This document shows, one piece after another, positions 1 to 5,882 of a stretch of DNA of 5,926 bases. Within the stretch, counting starts at the first letter, position 1. Every line of letters starts with the position of its first letter. The DNA is from an uncultured Alphaproteobacteria bacterium. Its GTDB lineage: Bacteria > Pseudomonadota > Alphaproteobacteria > Bin95. The stretch lies in NCBI GenBank assembly GCA_913060845.1, contig CAJXVF010000175.1, positions 1 through 5,926 of the forward strand, read 5' to 3'. The notes under the pieces are model-generated. The model was not told the DNA's origin, did no database searches, and saw only the letters and a program-made list of their open reading frames with translations. A program made the translations under genes and the position numbers.

Positions 1-737
1 GCATGCCCCTTGAATATGACGGCAGCGGGTTTGTCGGCTGGCAACGGCAAGCAACCGGCATGTCGGTCCAGCAAGCGCTGGAAGAGGCAATCCTTAAATT
101 ATCTGGTGAAACCGTAAGGGTGTGGGGCGCTGGGCGCACGGATTCAGGCGTACATGCGCTGGCCCAGGTTGCCCACTTTGATTTGGCAGCACCCCAGCCG
201 CTGAAGGCCATCAAAGACGCCTTGAACTTCCACGTTCGCCCTAACCCTGTCGCCGTGATCCATGCGGTGGAGGCAAAACCAGATTTCGACGCGCGCTTCT
301 CAGCGATCCAGCGCACATATCGCTATCGCATCCTAAACCGCAATGCGCCTGCAATCCTGGATATGGGCAAAGTCTGGTTTGTCCGACATCCGCTTAAGCT
401 TGAGCCAATGCAGGAAGCAGCAAGCCGGTTGGTCGGCCACCATGATTTCTCTAGCTTCCGCGCCATCAAATGTCAGGCAAACTCACCGGAGCGCACGATG
501 GATGTGCTCCGTGTTTCGCAGCATGGCGACGAAATATGGATTGAGGCAGAAGCGCGGTCTTTCTTGCACAACCAAATTCGGATCATCACCGGCACCCTCG
601 CCCGCGTCGGTGATGGCGCATGGACGCCGGACGACGTATCGAAGGCTTTGGCGGCAAGGCATAGAGCCGCTGCGGGACCAACGGCCCCGCCAGACGGTCT
701 CTACCTTACCAGCGTTGGGTATCCGGCCGACGCTTAG
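1..737 (+). CDS. truA: tRNA pseudouridine(38-40) synthase TruA, 5'-truncated
   Basis: TruA converts uridines 38-40 in the anticodon stem-loop of many tRNAs to pseudouridine in the cytoplasm. Seen: the N-terminal E-Y-D-G-S-G-F-V-G-W-Q-R-Q block, the catalytic motif G-A-G-R-T-D-S-G-V-H-A with Asp at visible residue 47, the R-T-Y-R-Y block near residue 104 (Tyr106 is the expected active-site tyrosine), and the C-terminal F-L-H-N-Q-I-R motif at 187-193. The gene ends at TAG 735-737. The first visible ATG (position 3) falls inside the first beta strand: family members normally have a few residues before the EYDG block. It is therefore probably an internal Met, with about 5-10 residues missing beyond the left edge. 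In many alphaproteobacteria truA follows def and fmt, which would lie outside this window. It is convergent with the M48 protease gene and overlaps it by 4 bases. The family call is secure; only the start is unknown. Confidence 0.96.
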   Translation, partial: MPLEYDGSGFVGWQRQATGMSVQQALEEAILKLSGETVRVWGAGRTDSGVHALAQVAHFDLAAPQPLKAIKDALNFHVRPNPVAVIHAVEAKPDFDARFSAIQRTYRYRILNRNAPAILDMGKVWFVRHPLKLEPMQEAASRLVGHHDFSSFRAIKCQANSPERTMDVLRVSQHGDEIWIEAEARSFLHNQIRIITGTLARVGDGAWTPDDVSKALAARHRAAAGPTAPPDGLYLTSVGYPADA

Positions 738-2230
738 CGATCGCTGATGATTTTAACCGTTGAACCAGCCTTCAGCGGCTCGGTCTGGGAGACGCCGTTC
801 AGCAACATGAACCGCTCTACAGCAAACTTTTTCACTGCCATACGGTTCGCAATCCTTGTAACCGTGTCGCCGGACCGCACCTGATACAGCCGGATCCGCA
901 GCGGGCCAAGATCACGCTTCTCCCGCGCCGTCAGGTGGCGGAAAGAATAGGTCGTGCGACGGAAATTATCCCGGAGACTGCTCGTCACGTTTGGTGGTGA
1001 GAGGAATTGTAGCCGGAATGTGCTGCCATCCTCGCCACGAATTGCAAGCAGGCGGACATCCATGGTTTTGCCGTTGATATTGCCGCGCGTTGTGGCTGTA
1101 CCAGCTTCAAGGCCGTTCACCTTAATCGCCTCAACCCCAGACAATCGGGCCGACTTCGCCCAGGTCTGACGAACATAATCCGCCATCGAGCCGCCATAGT
1201 TTTTTGGCTCGCCATCAAAAACGATGATCGAACCGCCAGGCCCGAAAGCAGTTACGTTTTTAGCGGAATTAAACAGGGTAAAGCTGTCCGGCACTTCATA
1301 GCGAATGTTCAGCTTTTCATGGGCAAACACACCATCGCGCGCATAGCCTTGGTCTGGCGAATCGCCCCAGATCATGCCGTCAATTTTTGCAAGATAAACA
1401 TCCCGCGCTTCGATGGGGTTCTGCACCCGGACTTTGGAGGCGAGGCCGCGCGCGCGTGCGACACGTTCTTGTGTCGGCGGGTGCGTATCCAAGTATGAAG
1501 AACCGCGCGGTGTTTGCCCGCGCAGTTTCGCCATCAAATTCTTCTCTTGGTTCAGCTTCGCAAGGAAGCCGGACATGCCATAAGGGTCAAAGCCAACGCG
1601 GCCCGTGTACCGGACACCTAGGGTATCCGCTTCATATTCCTGACGACGGCTGTAGGACGCCACATACCCTTGCGCACCAACGCCGGCGAGTTGACCAGCC
1701 GCCCGACCGACCTGAGCACCACCAAGAACAGCGCCAAGGATCTGCGCGCCAACAACGCCAACCGTCGCCAAAGTGCCCTGTGCCGACCGTTGTGCGCCAT
1801 GACGGGCCGTGACATGGCCAATTTCATGGCCGATAACCGCCGCTAATTGCGCTTCACTTTCCGCCAAGGAAAGCAATCCGCGCGTGACATACACATAACC
1901 GCCGGGCAATGCGAAGGCGTTGGTGACTTCGCTATCAAGCAGCGTAAACGTCCATTTGATGTTCGGCAGTTCAGAGCTTGCAGCGAGCACATTGCCAAGC
2001 GATTTCACGTAATTCTGCAGTTCGGGGTCATTATACGGCCCGCCAAACTGCTGCAGGATTTTCGGGTGATTTTCATCCCCGATGCGTTTCTCATCCGCCT
2101 GGGACATGAACACGACATCTTCGCCGCCTGTCGCTGGATTGGTGGAACACCCTGCAACCGCAGCGCCAATTGCGATAGCCGACAACGCGGCAGCCAAGCG
2201 GCGGCGTAATGGGGATGATTCTGTCTTCAT
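734..2230 (-). CDS. M48-family metalloprotease lipoprotein with C-terminal LysM domain
   Basis: This is a 498-residue zinc metalloprotease predicted to be a lipoprotein. A basic, hydrophobic leader ends in the lipobox V-A-G-C with Cys28. Ser at +2 predicts outer-membrane rather than inner-membrane retention, so it should face the periplasm. The peptidase domain (about 40-265) carries H-E-I-G-H (His135, Glu136, His139) and E-Y-E-A-D (Glu198 as likely third zinc ligand), then the THPPTQERV segment usual after M48 cores. Residues about 284-440 form a separate domain that I cannot name. Residues 449-495 are a LysM motif (YQVRSGDT...), expected to bind peptidoglycan. Relatives such as BepA and LoiP act in outer-membrane protein quality control; that role here is inferred. 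BepA itself ends in TPR repeats, not LysM, so I give no symbol. Start: ATG 2230 with GAGG at 2241-2244, 10 bases upstream, overlapping the stop of the SNase-like gene (ATGA), which suggests translational coupling. All catalytic residues are present. Confidence 0.93.
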   Translation of the reverse strand: MKTESSPLRRRLAAALSAIAIGAAVAGCSTNPATGGEDVVFMSQADEKRIGDENHPKILQQFGGPYNDPELQNYVKSLGNVLAASSELPNIKWTFTLLDSEVTNAFALPGGYVYVTRGLLSLAESEAQLAAVIGHEIGHVTARHGAQRSAQGTLATVGVVGAQILGAVLGGAQVGRAAGQLAGVGAQGYVASYSRRQEYEADTLGVRYTGRVGFDPYGMSGFLAKLNQEKNLMAKLRGQTPRGSSYLDTHPPTQERVARARGLASKVRVQNPIEARDVYLAKIDGMIWGDSPDQGYARDGVFAHEKLNIRYEVPDSFTLFNSAKNVTAFGPGGSIIVFDGEPKNYGGSMADYVRQTWAKSARLSGVEAIKVNGLEAGTATTRGNINGKTMDVRLLAIRGEDGSTFRLQFLSPPNVTSSLRDNFRRTTYSFRHLTAREKRDLGPLRIRLYQVRSGDTVTRIANRMAVKKFAVERFMLLNGVSQTEPLKAGSTVKIISDR

Positions 2231-2985
2231 GGGTCTAGCGCCTCTATCTGCTGCGGACAGTTAATATCTAGCATGGGACCGTTTCTCCATACCAACCAAC
2301 CTCTGACCAGCAATTTCCGTTCCACTACAGCATCAAAGCCCAGATTGGCTTTGTCCAGCCGCCGGGCCACTGCCTTTGTTGCCCTAAGTGTGAAATCTTG
2401 GCGCCAGTCTTTGGCGAAATTAAGGTAACGCACGCTCCGTCCACCCCCGCTTTCAAGGGGTATACCCTCTACCAAGACGAATCCACGCGCTTTGATTGGC
2501 TTCATAGCGTCACGGATTTGATACGCGCCAATCCTCCAAAGCCCCCGTCGCGCCGTCCGCGCACTGGCTTCGGCAGCGCGTAACATTTTGAGACGCTCTG
2601 GACCGCCAAGCGGGCAAGGACCAATGCGCGCCAAACCTTCCTGCAGCATCCGTTCCTGAAGCCAAACGTTGGAATTCTGAAGATGCACATCAGCCGGGAT
2701 GCGGTTCCATCGATCTGGCGCCTCCAACAGCGCATTAAGCCGTACAGTCTGGCCGACCGCACTTTCGATCAAGCGGGCAAGTGCTGCGGCTGCAATTTTA
2801 TCTGCCTCTGAACGCTCGCCATCATCATCTGCATCCGGCGCCAACAAACCGTCGAGCAGAATAATCCTTTTATCCGCCAGCCGCAGCGTTACGGCATCCT
2901 CGGCGACGCTAACCCGGAGAGGCTCCGCCGCCGCCGGAAAGCGTAATCCAAATAGAATGAGCAAGATGGCTAGCGAGAGGCGCAT
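2227..2985 (-). CDS. Exported SNase-like (thermonuclease-family) protein with a C-terminal extension
   Basis: The protein has 252 residues. Residues 1-20 form a Sec signal peptide (hydrophobic core, A-A-A then E21), so it acts in the periplasm or outside the cell. Residues about 23-155 align by eye with staphylococcal nuclease: Asp30 (SNase Asp21), R40-I-I-L-L-D45 (Arg35...Asp40), D-R-W-N-R95 (Arg87), then the W-L-Q...M-L-Q-E-G-L-A and A-R-T-A-R-R-G-L-W segments. The position equivalent to catalytic Glu43 appears to be Leu48, so normal nuclease activity is doubtful. Residues about 165-252 contain YLNF..DWR.DFT and end in GPMLDINCPQQIEAL, a second domain often attached to SNase-like domains in alphaproteobacteria, probably OB-like (inference). 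Cys124 and Cys243 could form a disulfide. It is the first gene of the unit with the M48 protease (4-base ATGA overlap). No strong Shine-Dalgarno is seen; AAGG lies 13 bases upstream. The family call is good; the biochemical activity is uncertain. Confidence 0.85.
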   Translation of the reverse strand: MRLSLAILLILFGLRFPAAAEPLRVSVAEDAVTLRLADKRIILLDGLLAPDADDDGERSEADKIAAAALARLIESAVGQTVRLNALLEAPDRWNRIPADVHLQNSNVWLQERMLQEGLARIGPCPLGGPERLKMLRAAEASARTARRGLWRIGAYQIRDAMKPIKARGFVLVEGIPLESGGGRSVRYLNFAKDWRQDFTLRATKAVARRLDKANLGFDAVVERKLLVRGWLVWRNGPMLDINCPQQIEALDP

Positions 2986-3033
2986 GCAATCGTTTATACC
3001 TTTTCGAATTCACTTTGAGAGTATGGTCCGCCA
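2986..3033. promoter_or_regulatory. Divergent intergenic spacer between the SNase-like gene and pip
   Basis: This 48-base, comparatively AT-rich spacer separates two divergent start codons, so promoters for both two-gene units should lie in it or inside the flanking coding sequences. On the minus strand TATAAA (plus coordinates 2993-2998) resembles a -10 box but sits only 7 bases from the ATG at 2985. If it is used, the SNase-like mRNA would be almost leaderless. No good TTGACA-like -35 box was found at normal spacing on either strand. On the plus strand GAGAG (3017-3021) is a possible weak ribosome binding site for pip, 12 bases before the ATG at 3034. Assignment of individual promoter elements is inference. 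Confidence 0.35.
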
Positions 3034-4005
3034 ATGCCGTCGTCCCGCCATCTCCGCGCAGAATTGTTCGCACCCTTTGACGCGAACAATGCTGGCTATC
3101 TGAGCGTTGGGAATGGCCATCGTTTGTGGTGGGAAGAATCAGGGTCCCCGGATGGTCTGCCGGTCGTGTTCCTGCATGGCGGCCCTGGGGCTGGATGCGC
3201 GCCAGCTTATCGGCGCTTCTTTGACCCGCAGTCCTATCGCGTCATCCTGTTTGATCAGCGCGGCAGCGGTCGTTCAAAGCCCTATGCCTCGACCGATCAC
3301 AACGACACGCAAAGCCTGATTGAGGACATTGAAGCGCTCCGTGAGCATCTAGGCGTTGAGCGCTGGTTGGTATTTGGCGGCTCTTGGGGGTCAACACTAG
3401 CGCTAGCCTATGGTGAGGCCCATCCGGAGCGCTGCCTTGGCTTCATCCTACGAGGGATATTCCTTGGCGGTGGCGATGAGGTTGATTGGTTCCTGAACGG
3501 CATGGGCCGCGTCTTCCCGGAAGCACACCGCCAATTCGCGGATCATATTCCGGCGGCCGAACGCAGTGATCTGCTTTCCGCTTATATTCGCCGCCTTAAC
3601 AGCACCGACAGGCAAACTACCATAAGCGCTGCCCGTATCTGGAGCCGCTATGAGTCTATGTGCTCGACGCTGCGCCCCTCCGAACTGCCGTCGTTCAATG
3701 ATGGTGAGGGATTGTTGGCGATCGCACGGATTGAGGCGCATTACTTCATGCACCGACTTTTCCTGGAAGACGACCAGCTGATCCGGGATATCGACAAGAT
3801 CCGTCACTTGCCCTGCACTATCGTGCAAGGCCGTTACGACATGGTTTGCCCAAGCATCAGCGCCGAGCGCCTAGCGCGCGCATGGCCCGGTAGCCGCTAC
3901 AATGTTGTGGATGATGCAGGTCATTCCGCCATGGAGCCCGGCATTCGCGCTGCCCTGGTCCGGGCGACAGAGGCGTTCAAAACCCGCATCAGTGTCGCTG
4001 CATGA
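3034..4005 (+). CDS. pip: Proline iminopeptidase (prolyl aminopeptidase), alpha/beta hydrolase, peptidase family S33
   Basis: This cytoplasmic exopeptidase removes N-terminal proline from peptides (EC 3.4.11.5) and so helps peptide recycling. The protein has 323 residues, a usual length. Seen in order: the family N-terminus (L-F-A-P-F-D...G-Y-L-S-V-G), the oxyanion-hole segment H48-G-G-P-G-A-G-C, the F-D-Q-R-G-S-G-R-S block at 73-81, the nucleophile elbow G-G-S117-W-G-S, Asp269 in G-R-Y-D-M-V-C-P, and His297 in D-A-G-H-S. The triad is therefore complete. The cap region (about 140-240) contains Y-E-S-M-C-S-T-L and I-E-A-H-Y-F-M-H, which is typical of true iminopeptidases rather than generic hydrolases. 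The ATG at 3034 is the only sensible in-frame ATG near the conserved N-terminus and has a weak GAGAG upstream. The stop overlaps the next gene by ATGA. A near-perfect inverted repeat lies at codons 9-21. Confidence 0.95.
   Translation: MPSSRHLRAELFAPFDANNAGYLSVGNGHRLWWEESGSPDGLPVVFLHGGPGAGCAPAYRRFFDPQSYRVILFDQRGSGRSKPYASTDHNDTQSLIEDIEALREHLGVERWLVFGGSWGSTLALAYGEAHPERCLGFILRGIFLGGGDEVDWFLNGMGRVFPEAHRQFADHIPAAERSDLLSAYIRRLNSTDRQTTISAARIWSRYESMCSTLRPSELPSFNDGEGLLAIARIEAHYFMHRLFLEDDQLIRDIDKIRHLPCTIVQGRYDMVCPSISAERLARAWPGSRYNVVDDAGHSAMEPGIRAALVRATEAFKTRISVAA
3059..3094. repeat. Near-perfect inverted repeat at the 5' end of pip (13-bp arms, 12 matching)
   Basis: The arms are 3059-3071 and 3082-3094. 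The inner 9 bases of each arm (ATTGTTCGC and GCGAACAAT) are exact reverse complements, one mismatch follows (3062 versus 3091), and three more pairs match. The loop is 10 bases. In RNA this would form a stem-loop starting about 26 bases after the pip start codon; in DNA it has the form of a dyad operator. It has no following T-run, so it is not an intrinsic terminator. The encoded residues belong to the conserved N-terminus of the enzyme, so chance remains a real explanation. Confidence 0.4.
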
Positions 4006-4733
4006 ATGCGCCACTGCCGCCGCGCGCGCCAGACGGCCATATTGTCTACGCCATCGGTGATTTGCATGGCCGGTCAGACCTGCTTGAGCGCATGCTCATT
4101 CGCATCGAAGAAGACGCAGCAGTCCGCCCAGCCGAAAAGCGCACAATTGTATATCTAGGTGATTATGTGGACCGGGGCCATGACGCGCGGGGCGTGATTG
4201 AACGCCTGATCGAAGGACCGCCAGACGGTTTCGAGCAAGTCTGCCTGATGGGCAACCATGAATCCTGGCTGCTGGACTTCCTGGACAGCGCCCATGCAGG
4301 GGCGGGCTGGTTCATGAATGGCGGCGTCGCCACATTAGCCAGCTATGGCGTGCCCTTCAGCCATGGCGGCAATCGCATGGACCGCTTGAAAGACGCCCGC
4401 GCGGCCTTCGCCGAAGCACTACCTCCGGAGCATTTTTCGTTCCTGGATGGCCTGCACTATTTGTGGCGGGCGGGCGATTACGTGTTCGTCCACGCAGGTG
4501 TGCGCCCAGGCGTGTCACTGGGCGACCAGGACCCGGAAGATATGGTCTGGATCAGGGATGAGTTCCTAGAATCATCCGCCGATTTCGGCGCTGTAATCGT
4601 GCACGGACACACCATCCGCGATTACCCTGAGGAACGACCCAACCGCATCGGCATCGACACCGGCGCTTTCGCAACCGGTTGCCTGACATGCCTGTGCTTA
4701 GACGGCGAGAAGCGCGACTTTATCCAGACTTAG
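4002..4733 (+). CDS. PPP-type metallophosphoesterase (serine/threonine phosphatase or ApaH-like)
   Basis: This 243-residue soluble protein has no signal peptide or membrane segment. It carries the full set of calcineurin-like phosphoesterase motifs: G-D20-L-H22-G, G-D54-Y-V-D-R-G, G-N85-H86-E, V-H164-A-G and V-H201-G-H203-T. The expected two-metal ligands (Asp20, His22, Asp54, Asn85, His164, His203) and the general acid His86 are all present, so it should be active. The GDxVDRG and GNHE forms and the length match the PPP branch that includes lambda phosphatase, PrpE-like enzymes and diadenosine tetraphosphatases. Whether the substrate is a phosphoprotein or a nucleotide cannot be read from the sequence. 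The ATG at 4002 overlaps the pip stop (ATGA) and lacks a clear Shine-Dalgarno, so translation probably depends on termination of pip. The stop is TAG 4731-4733, 11 bases from the convergent oxidoreductase gene. Confidence 0.88.
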   Translation: MNAPLPPRAPDGHIVYAIGDLHGRSDLLERMLIRIEEDAAVRPAEKRTIVYLGDYVDRGHDARGVIERLIEGPPDGFEQVCLMGNHESWLLDFLDSAHAGAGWFMNGGVATLASYGVPFSHGGNRMDRLKDARAAFAEALPPEHFSFLDGLHYLWRAGDYVFVHAGVRPGVSLGDQDPEDMVWIRDEFLESSADFGAVIVHGHTIRDYPEERPNRIGIDTGAFATGCLTCLCLDGEKRDFIQT

Positions 4734-4744
4734 CCGCGCGCCCT

Positions 4745-5644
4745 CTAATCAACCAGCTGGCGGACCTCGCCCGCTATCAAGTCAATCATCTTCATATGTG
4801 CCGATTTCTCACGGCTGCCCAGTGAGAGCACGACCTCATCAATGCCGGCATCCCCATAGGCGCCAATCGTGTCCGCCATATCCTGGGCCGCACCTTTCAG
4901 GCTGGTATGATCATCGGCTGCACGGCTGGACGCCTTCATGCCCATCCCAACAGGCAGGCTGATCGAAATATGCAGGTCAGTGATATTCCGGCCCGCCGCA
5001 TCCATCATTTCGCCAAGGTCAGCCATTGCTTCACGGATTTGACCCGGCGTTTTACGAAGTGCATGCCAGCCATCGCCAAATCGTGCGGTCCGCCTGAGCG
5101 CCGCTTTACTACCACCGCCAACCAAGATTGGCGGATATGGTTTTTGCTTCGGCTTTGGTGAGAATTTCTGGCCGGAATAGGTATAGAATGGTCCCGAATA
5201 TTCCGGTGTTTCCTGGGTCCAGAGCGCCTGTAACGCGCCGAGCAAATCATCAGTGCGCCGACCACGCGTTTTGAAATCTACGCCGAGGTTTTCAAACTCA
5301 TCCTCAGTCATCGCAACGCCGATGCCCAGGCTGACACGCCCGTTGGAAAGGTGATCCAAGGTCGCTACGGTTTTGCCAAGCCGAGGCGGATCATGCCACG
5401 GCAACACCAGAACCGAGGTGCCAAGCCGTACCTTTGATGTCACGGCTGCAACTGCGGTGAGGATCGTCAGGGGCTCAAAATACGGGCGATTGTCCAACCG
5501 TTCGGCGATGTAAGAAGAGTGAAACAAATGCTCACTCGCCCAAACGCTATCGAAGCCCTGTTGTTCCGCCAGTGCGGCCAAATCAACCAGCTCATGGACA
5601 TTCTCAAATCCTTGGTTGCTTGGAATACTGTAGCCAAATTTCAT
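4745..5644 (-). CDS. LLM-class (luciferase-like) flavin- or F420-dependent oxidoreductase
   Basis: The protein has 299 residues and a TIM-barrel fold of the bacterial luciferase-like family. Seen: the N-terminal strand M-K-F-G-Y-S-I-P, L-A-A-L-A-E-Q-Q-G-F-D-S-V-W-A-S-E-H (residues 22-39), V-R-L-G-T-S-V-L (72-79), the T-L-D-H-L-S-N-G-R-V block (95-104), D-E-F-E-N-L-G-V-D-F, and P-I-L-V-G-G-G-S, all hallmarks of the F420-dependent subgroup. The cofactor (F420 or FMN) and substrate are not determined by these motifs; no F420 biosynthesis gene lies in the window. Start choice: ATG 5644 is preferred because AAGGA (5652-5656) sits 7 bases upstream and the conserved strand begins directly at this Met. 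An in-frame ATG at 5722 would add 26 basic, unrelated residues that lie within the GST coding region. It is downstream of the GST-like gene with a 10-base gap, so they are probably cotranscribed. Confidence 0.92.
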   Translation of the reverse strand: MKFGYSIPSNQGFENVHELVDLAALAEQQGFDSVWASEHLFHSSYIAERLDNRPYFEPLTILTAVAAVTSKVRLGTSVLVLPWHDPPRLGKTVATLDHLSNGRVSLGIGVAMTEDEFENLGVDFKTRGRRTDDLLGALQALWTQETPEYSGPFYTYSGQKFSPKPKQKPYPPILVGGGSKAALRRTARFGDGWHALRKTPGQIREAMADLGEMMDAAGRNITDLHISISLPVGMGMKASSRAADDHTSLKGAAQDMADTIGAYGDAGIDEVVLSLGSREKSAHMKMIDLIAGEVRQLVD

Positions 5645-5651
5645 CGGTCGA

Positions 5652-5656
5652 TCCTT
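5652..5656 (-). promoter_or_regulatory. Ribosome binding site that fixes the LLM oxidoreductase start
   Basis: On the minus strand AAGGA lies 7 bases before the ATG at 5644. Its first bases are the last two of the TAA stop (5657-5655) of the upstream GST-like gene. This placement supports the 5644 start over 5722 and suggests that translation of the two genes is coupled. Confidence 0.75.
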
Positions 5657-5882
5657 ATATAACGCTCGCCGCGATTGCTTGGGGCACTGGTTTTGTCGCC
5701 GCAAAAGATGGCCGTGTCGCAAGCCGGTCTACAGCGGCGGCCAATGCCGGATGCGCTGCCCGCCAATGGTAGTCTGGAAAACGCACATCCAGATACAGCA
5801 TCACAGTTCCAACGGCGATATCGGCAATCGTAAACTGGTCGCCAACGCAAAATCCGTCCGCTGGAACATGGTTCGCGAGATC
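5655..5882 (-). CDS. Glutathione S-transferase-like protein, C-terminal fragment
   Basis: Only the last 75 residues are visible; the N-terminal thioredoxin-like glutathione-binding domain lies beyond the contig end. The fragment shows the GST C-terminal helical domain: G-D-Q-F-T-I-A-D-I-A-V contains the conserved N-capping box (Thr18 and Asp21 of the fragment), followed by the aromatic helix V-M-L-Y-L-D-V-R-F and the terminal P-A-L...V-D-R-L-A-T-R-P-S-F segment typical of bacterial GSTs. The family conjugates glutathione to electrophiles or performs related thiol chemistry; the subclass and substrate cannot be inferred without the first domain. The reading frame remains open into 5883-5897, giving an apparent start peptide M-Y-K-R-Q, but those bases are sequencing adapter, so it is not a real start. 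The gene is followed after 10 bases by the LLM oxidoreductase on the same strand. Confidence 0.85.
   Translation of the reverse strand, partial: DLANHVPADGFCVGDQFTIADIAVGTVMLYLDVRFPDYHWRAAHPALAAAVDRLATRPSFAATKPVPQAIAASVI

Noticed and set aside
343..747. 134-codon open frame overlapping truA in another frame
   Set aside because: It is a frame shadow of truA; its translation is rich in Arg, Ser and Trp and resembles no family.
760..790. Possible truA terminator hairpin (AGCC...GGCT) inside the end of the M48 gene
   Set aside because: The stem is only about 4 bases and no T-run follows; it is explained by the LysM coding sequence.
1387..1812. 141-codon open frame on the plus strand opposite the M48 gene
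   Set aside because: It is antisense to a clear protease gene, gives a low-complexity Arg/Pro/Gln-rich translation, and has no recognisable domain.
2458..2467. Perfect 10-base palindrome GGGTATACCC
   Set aside because: It lies inside the SNase-like coding sequence, far from a start codon, and 10-base palindromes are expected by chance in a window of this size.
3448..3828. 126-codon open frame on the minus strand opposite pip
   Set aside because: It is antisense to well-conserved proline iminopeptidase coding sequence, with no domain and no ribosome binding site noted.
687..4231. The short string GCCAGACGG occurring near 687, 4028 and 4220
   Set aside because: Each copy encodes part of a Pro-Asp-Gly stretch in different genes; spacing is irregular and there is no repeat unit around them.
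4734..4744. Possible bidirectional terminator between the convergent phosphatase and oxidoreductase genes
   Set aside because: The gap is 11 bases, GC-rich, with no convincing stem-loop and no T-run on either side.
1..5882. Search for tRNA, rRNA, riboswitch, CRISPR array, prophage or toxin-antitoxin genes
   Set aside because: Nothing with the required structure was seen, and coding sequence fills almost all of the window.
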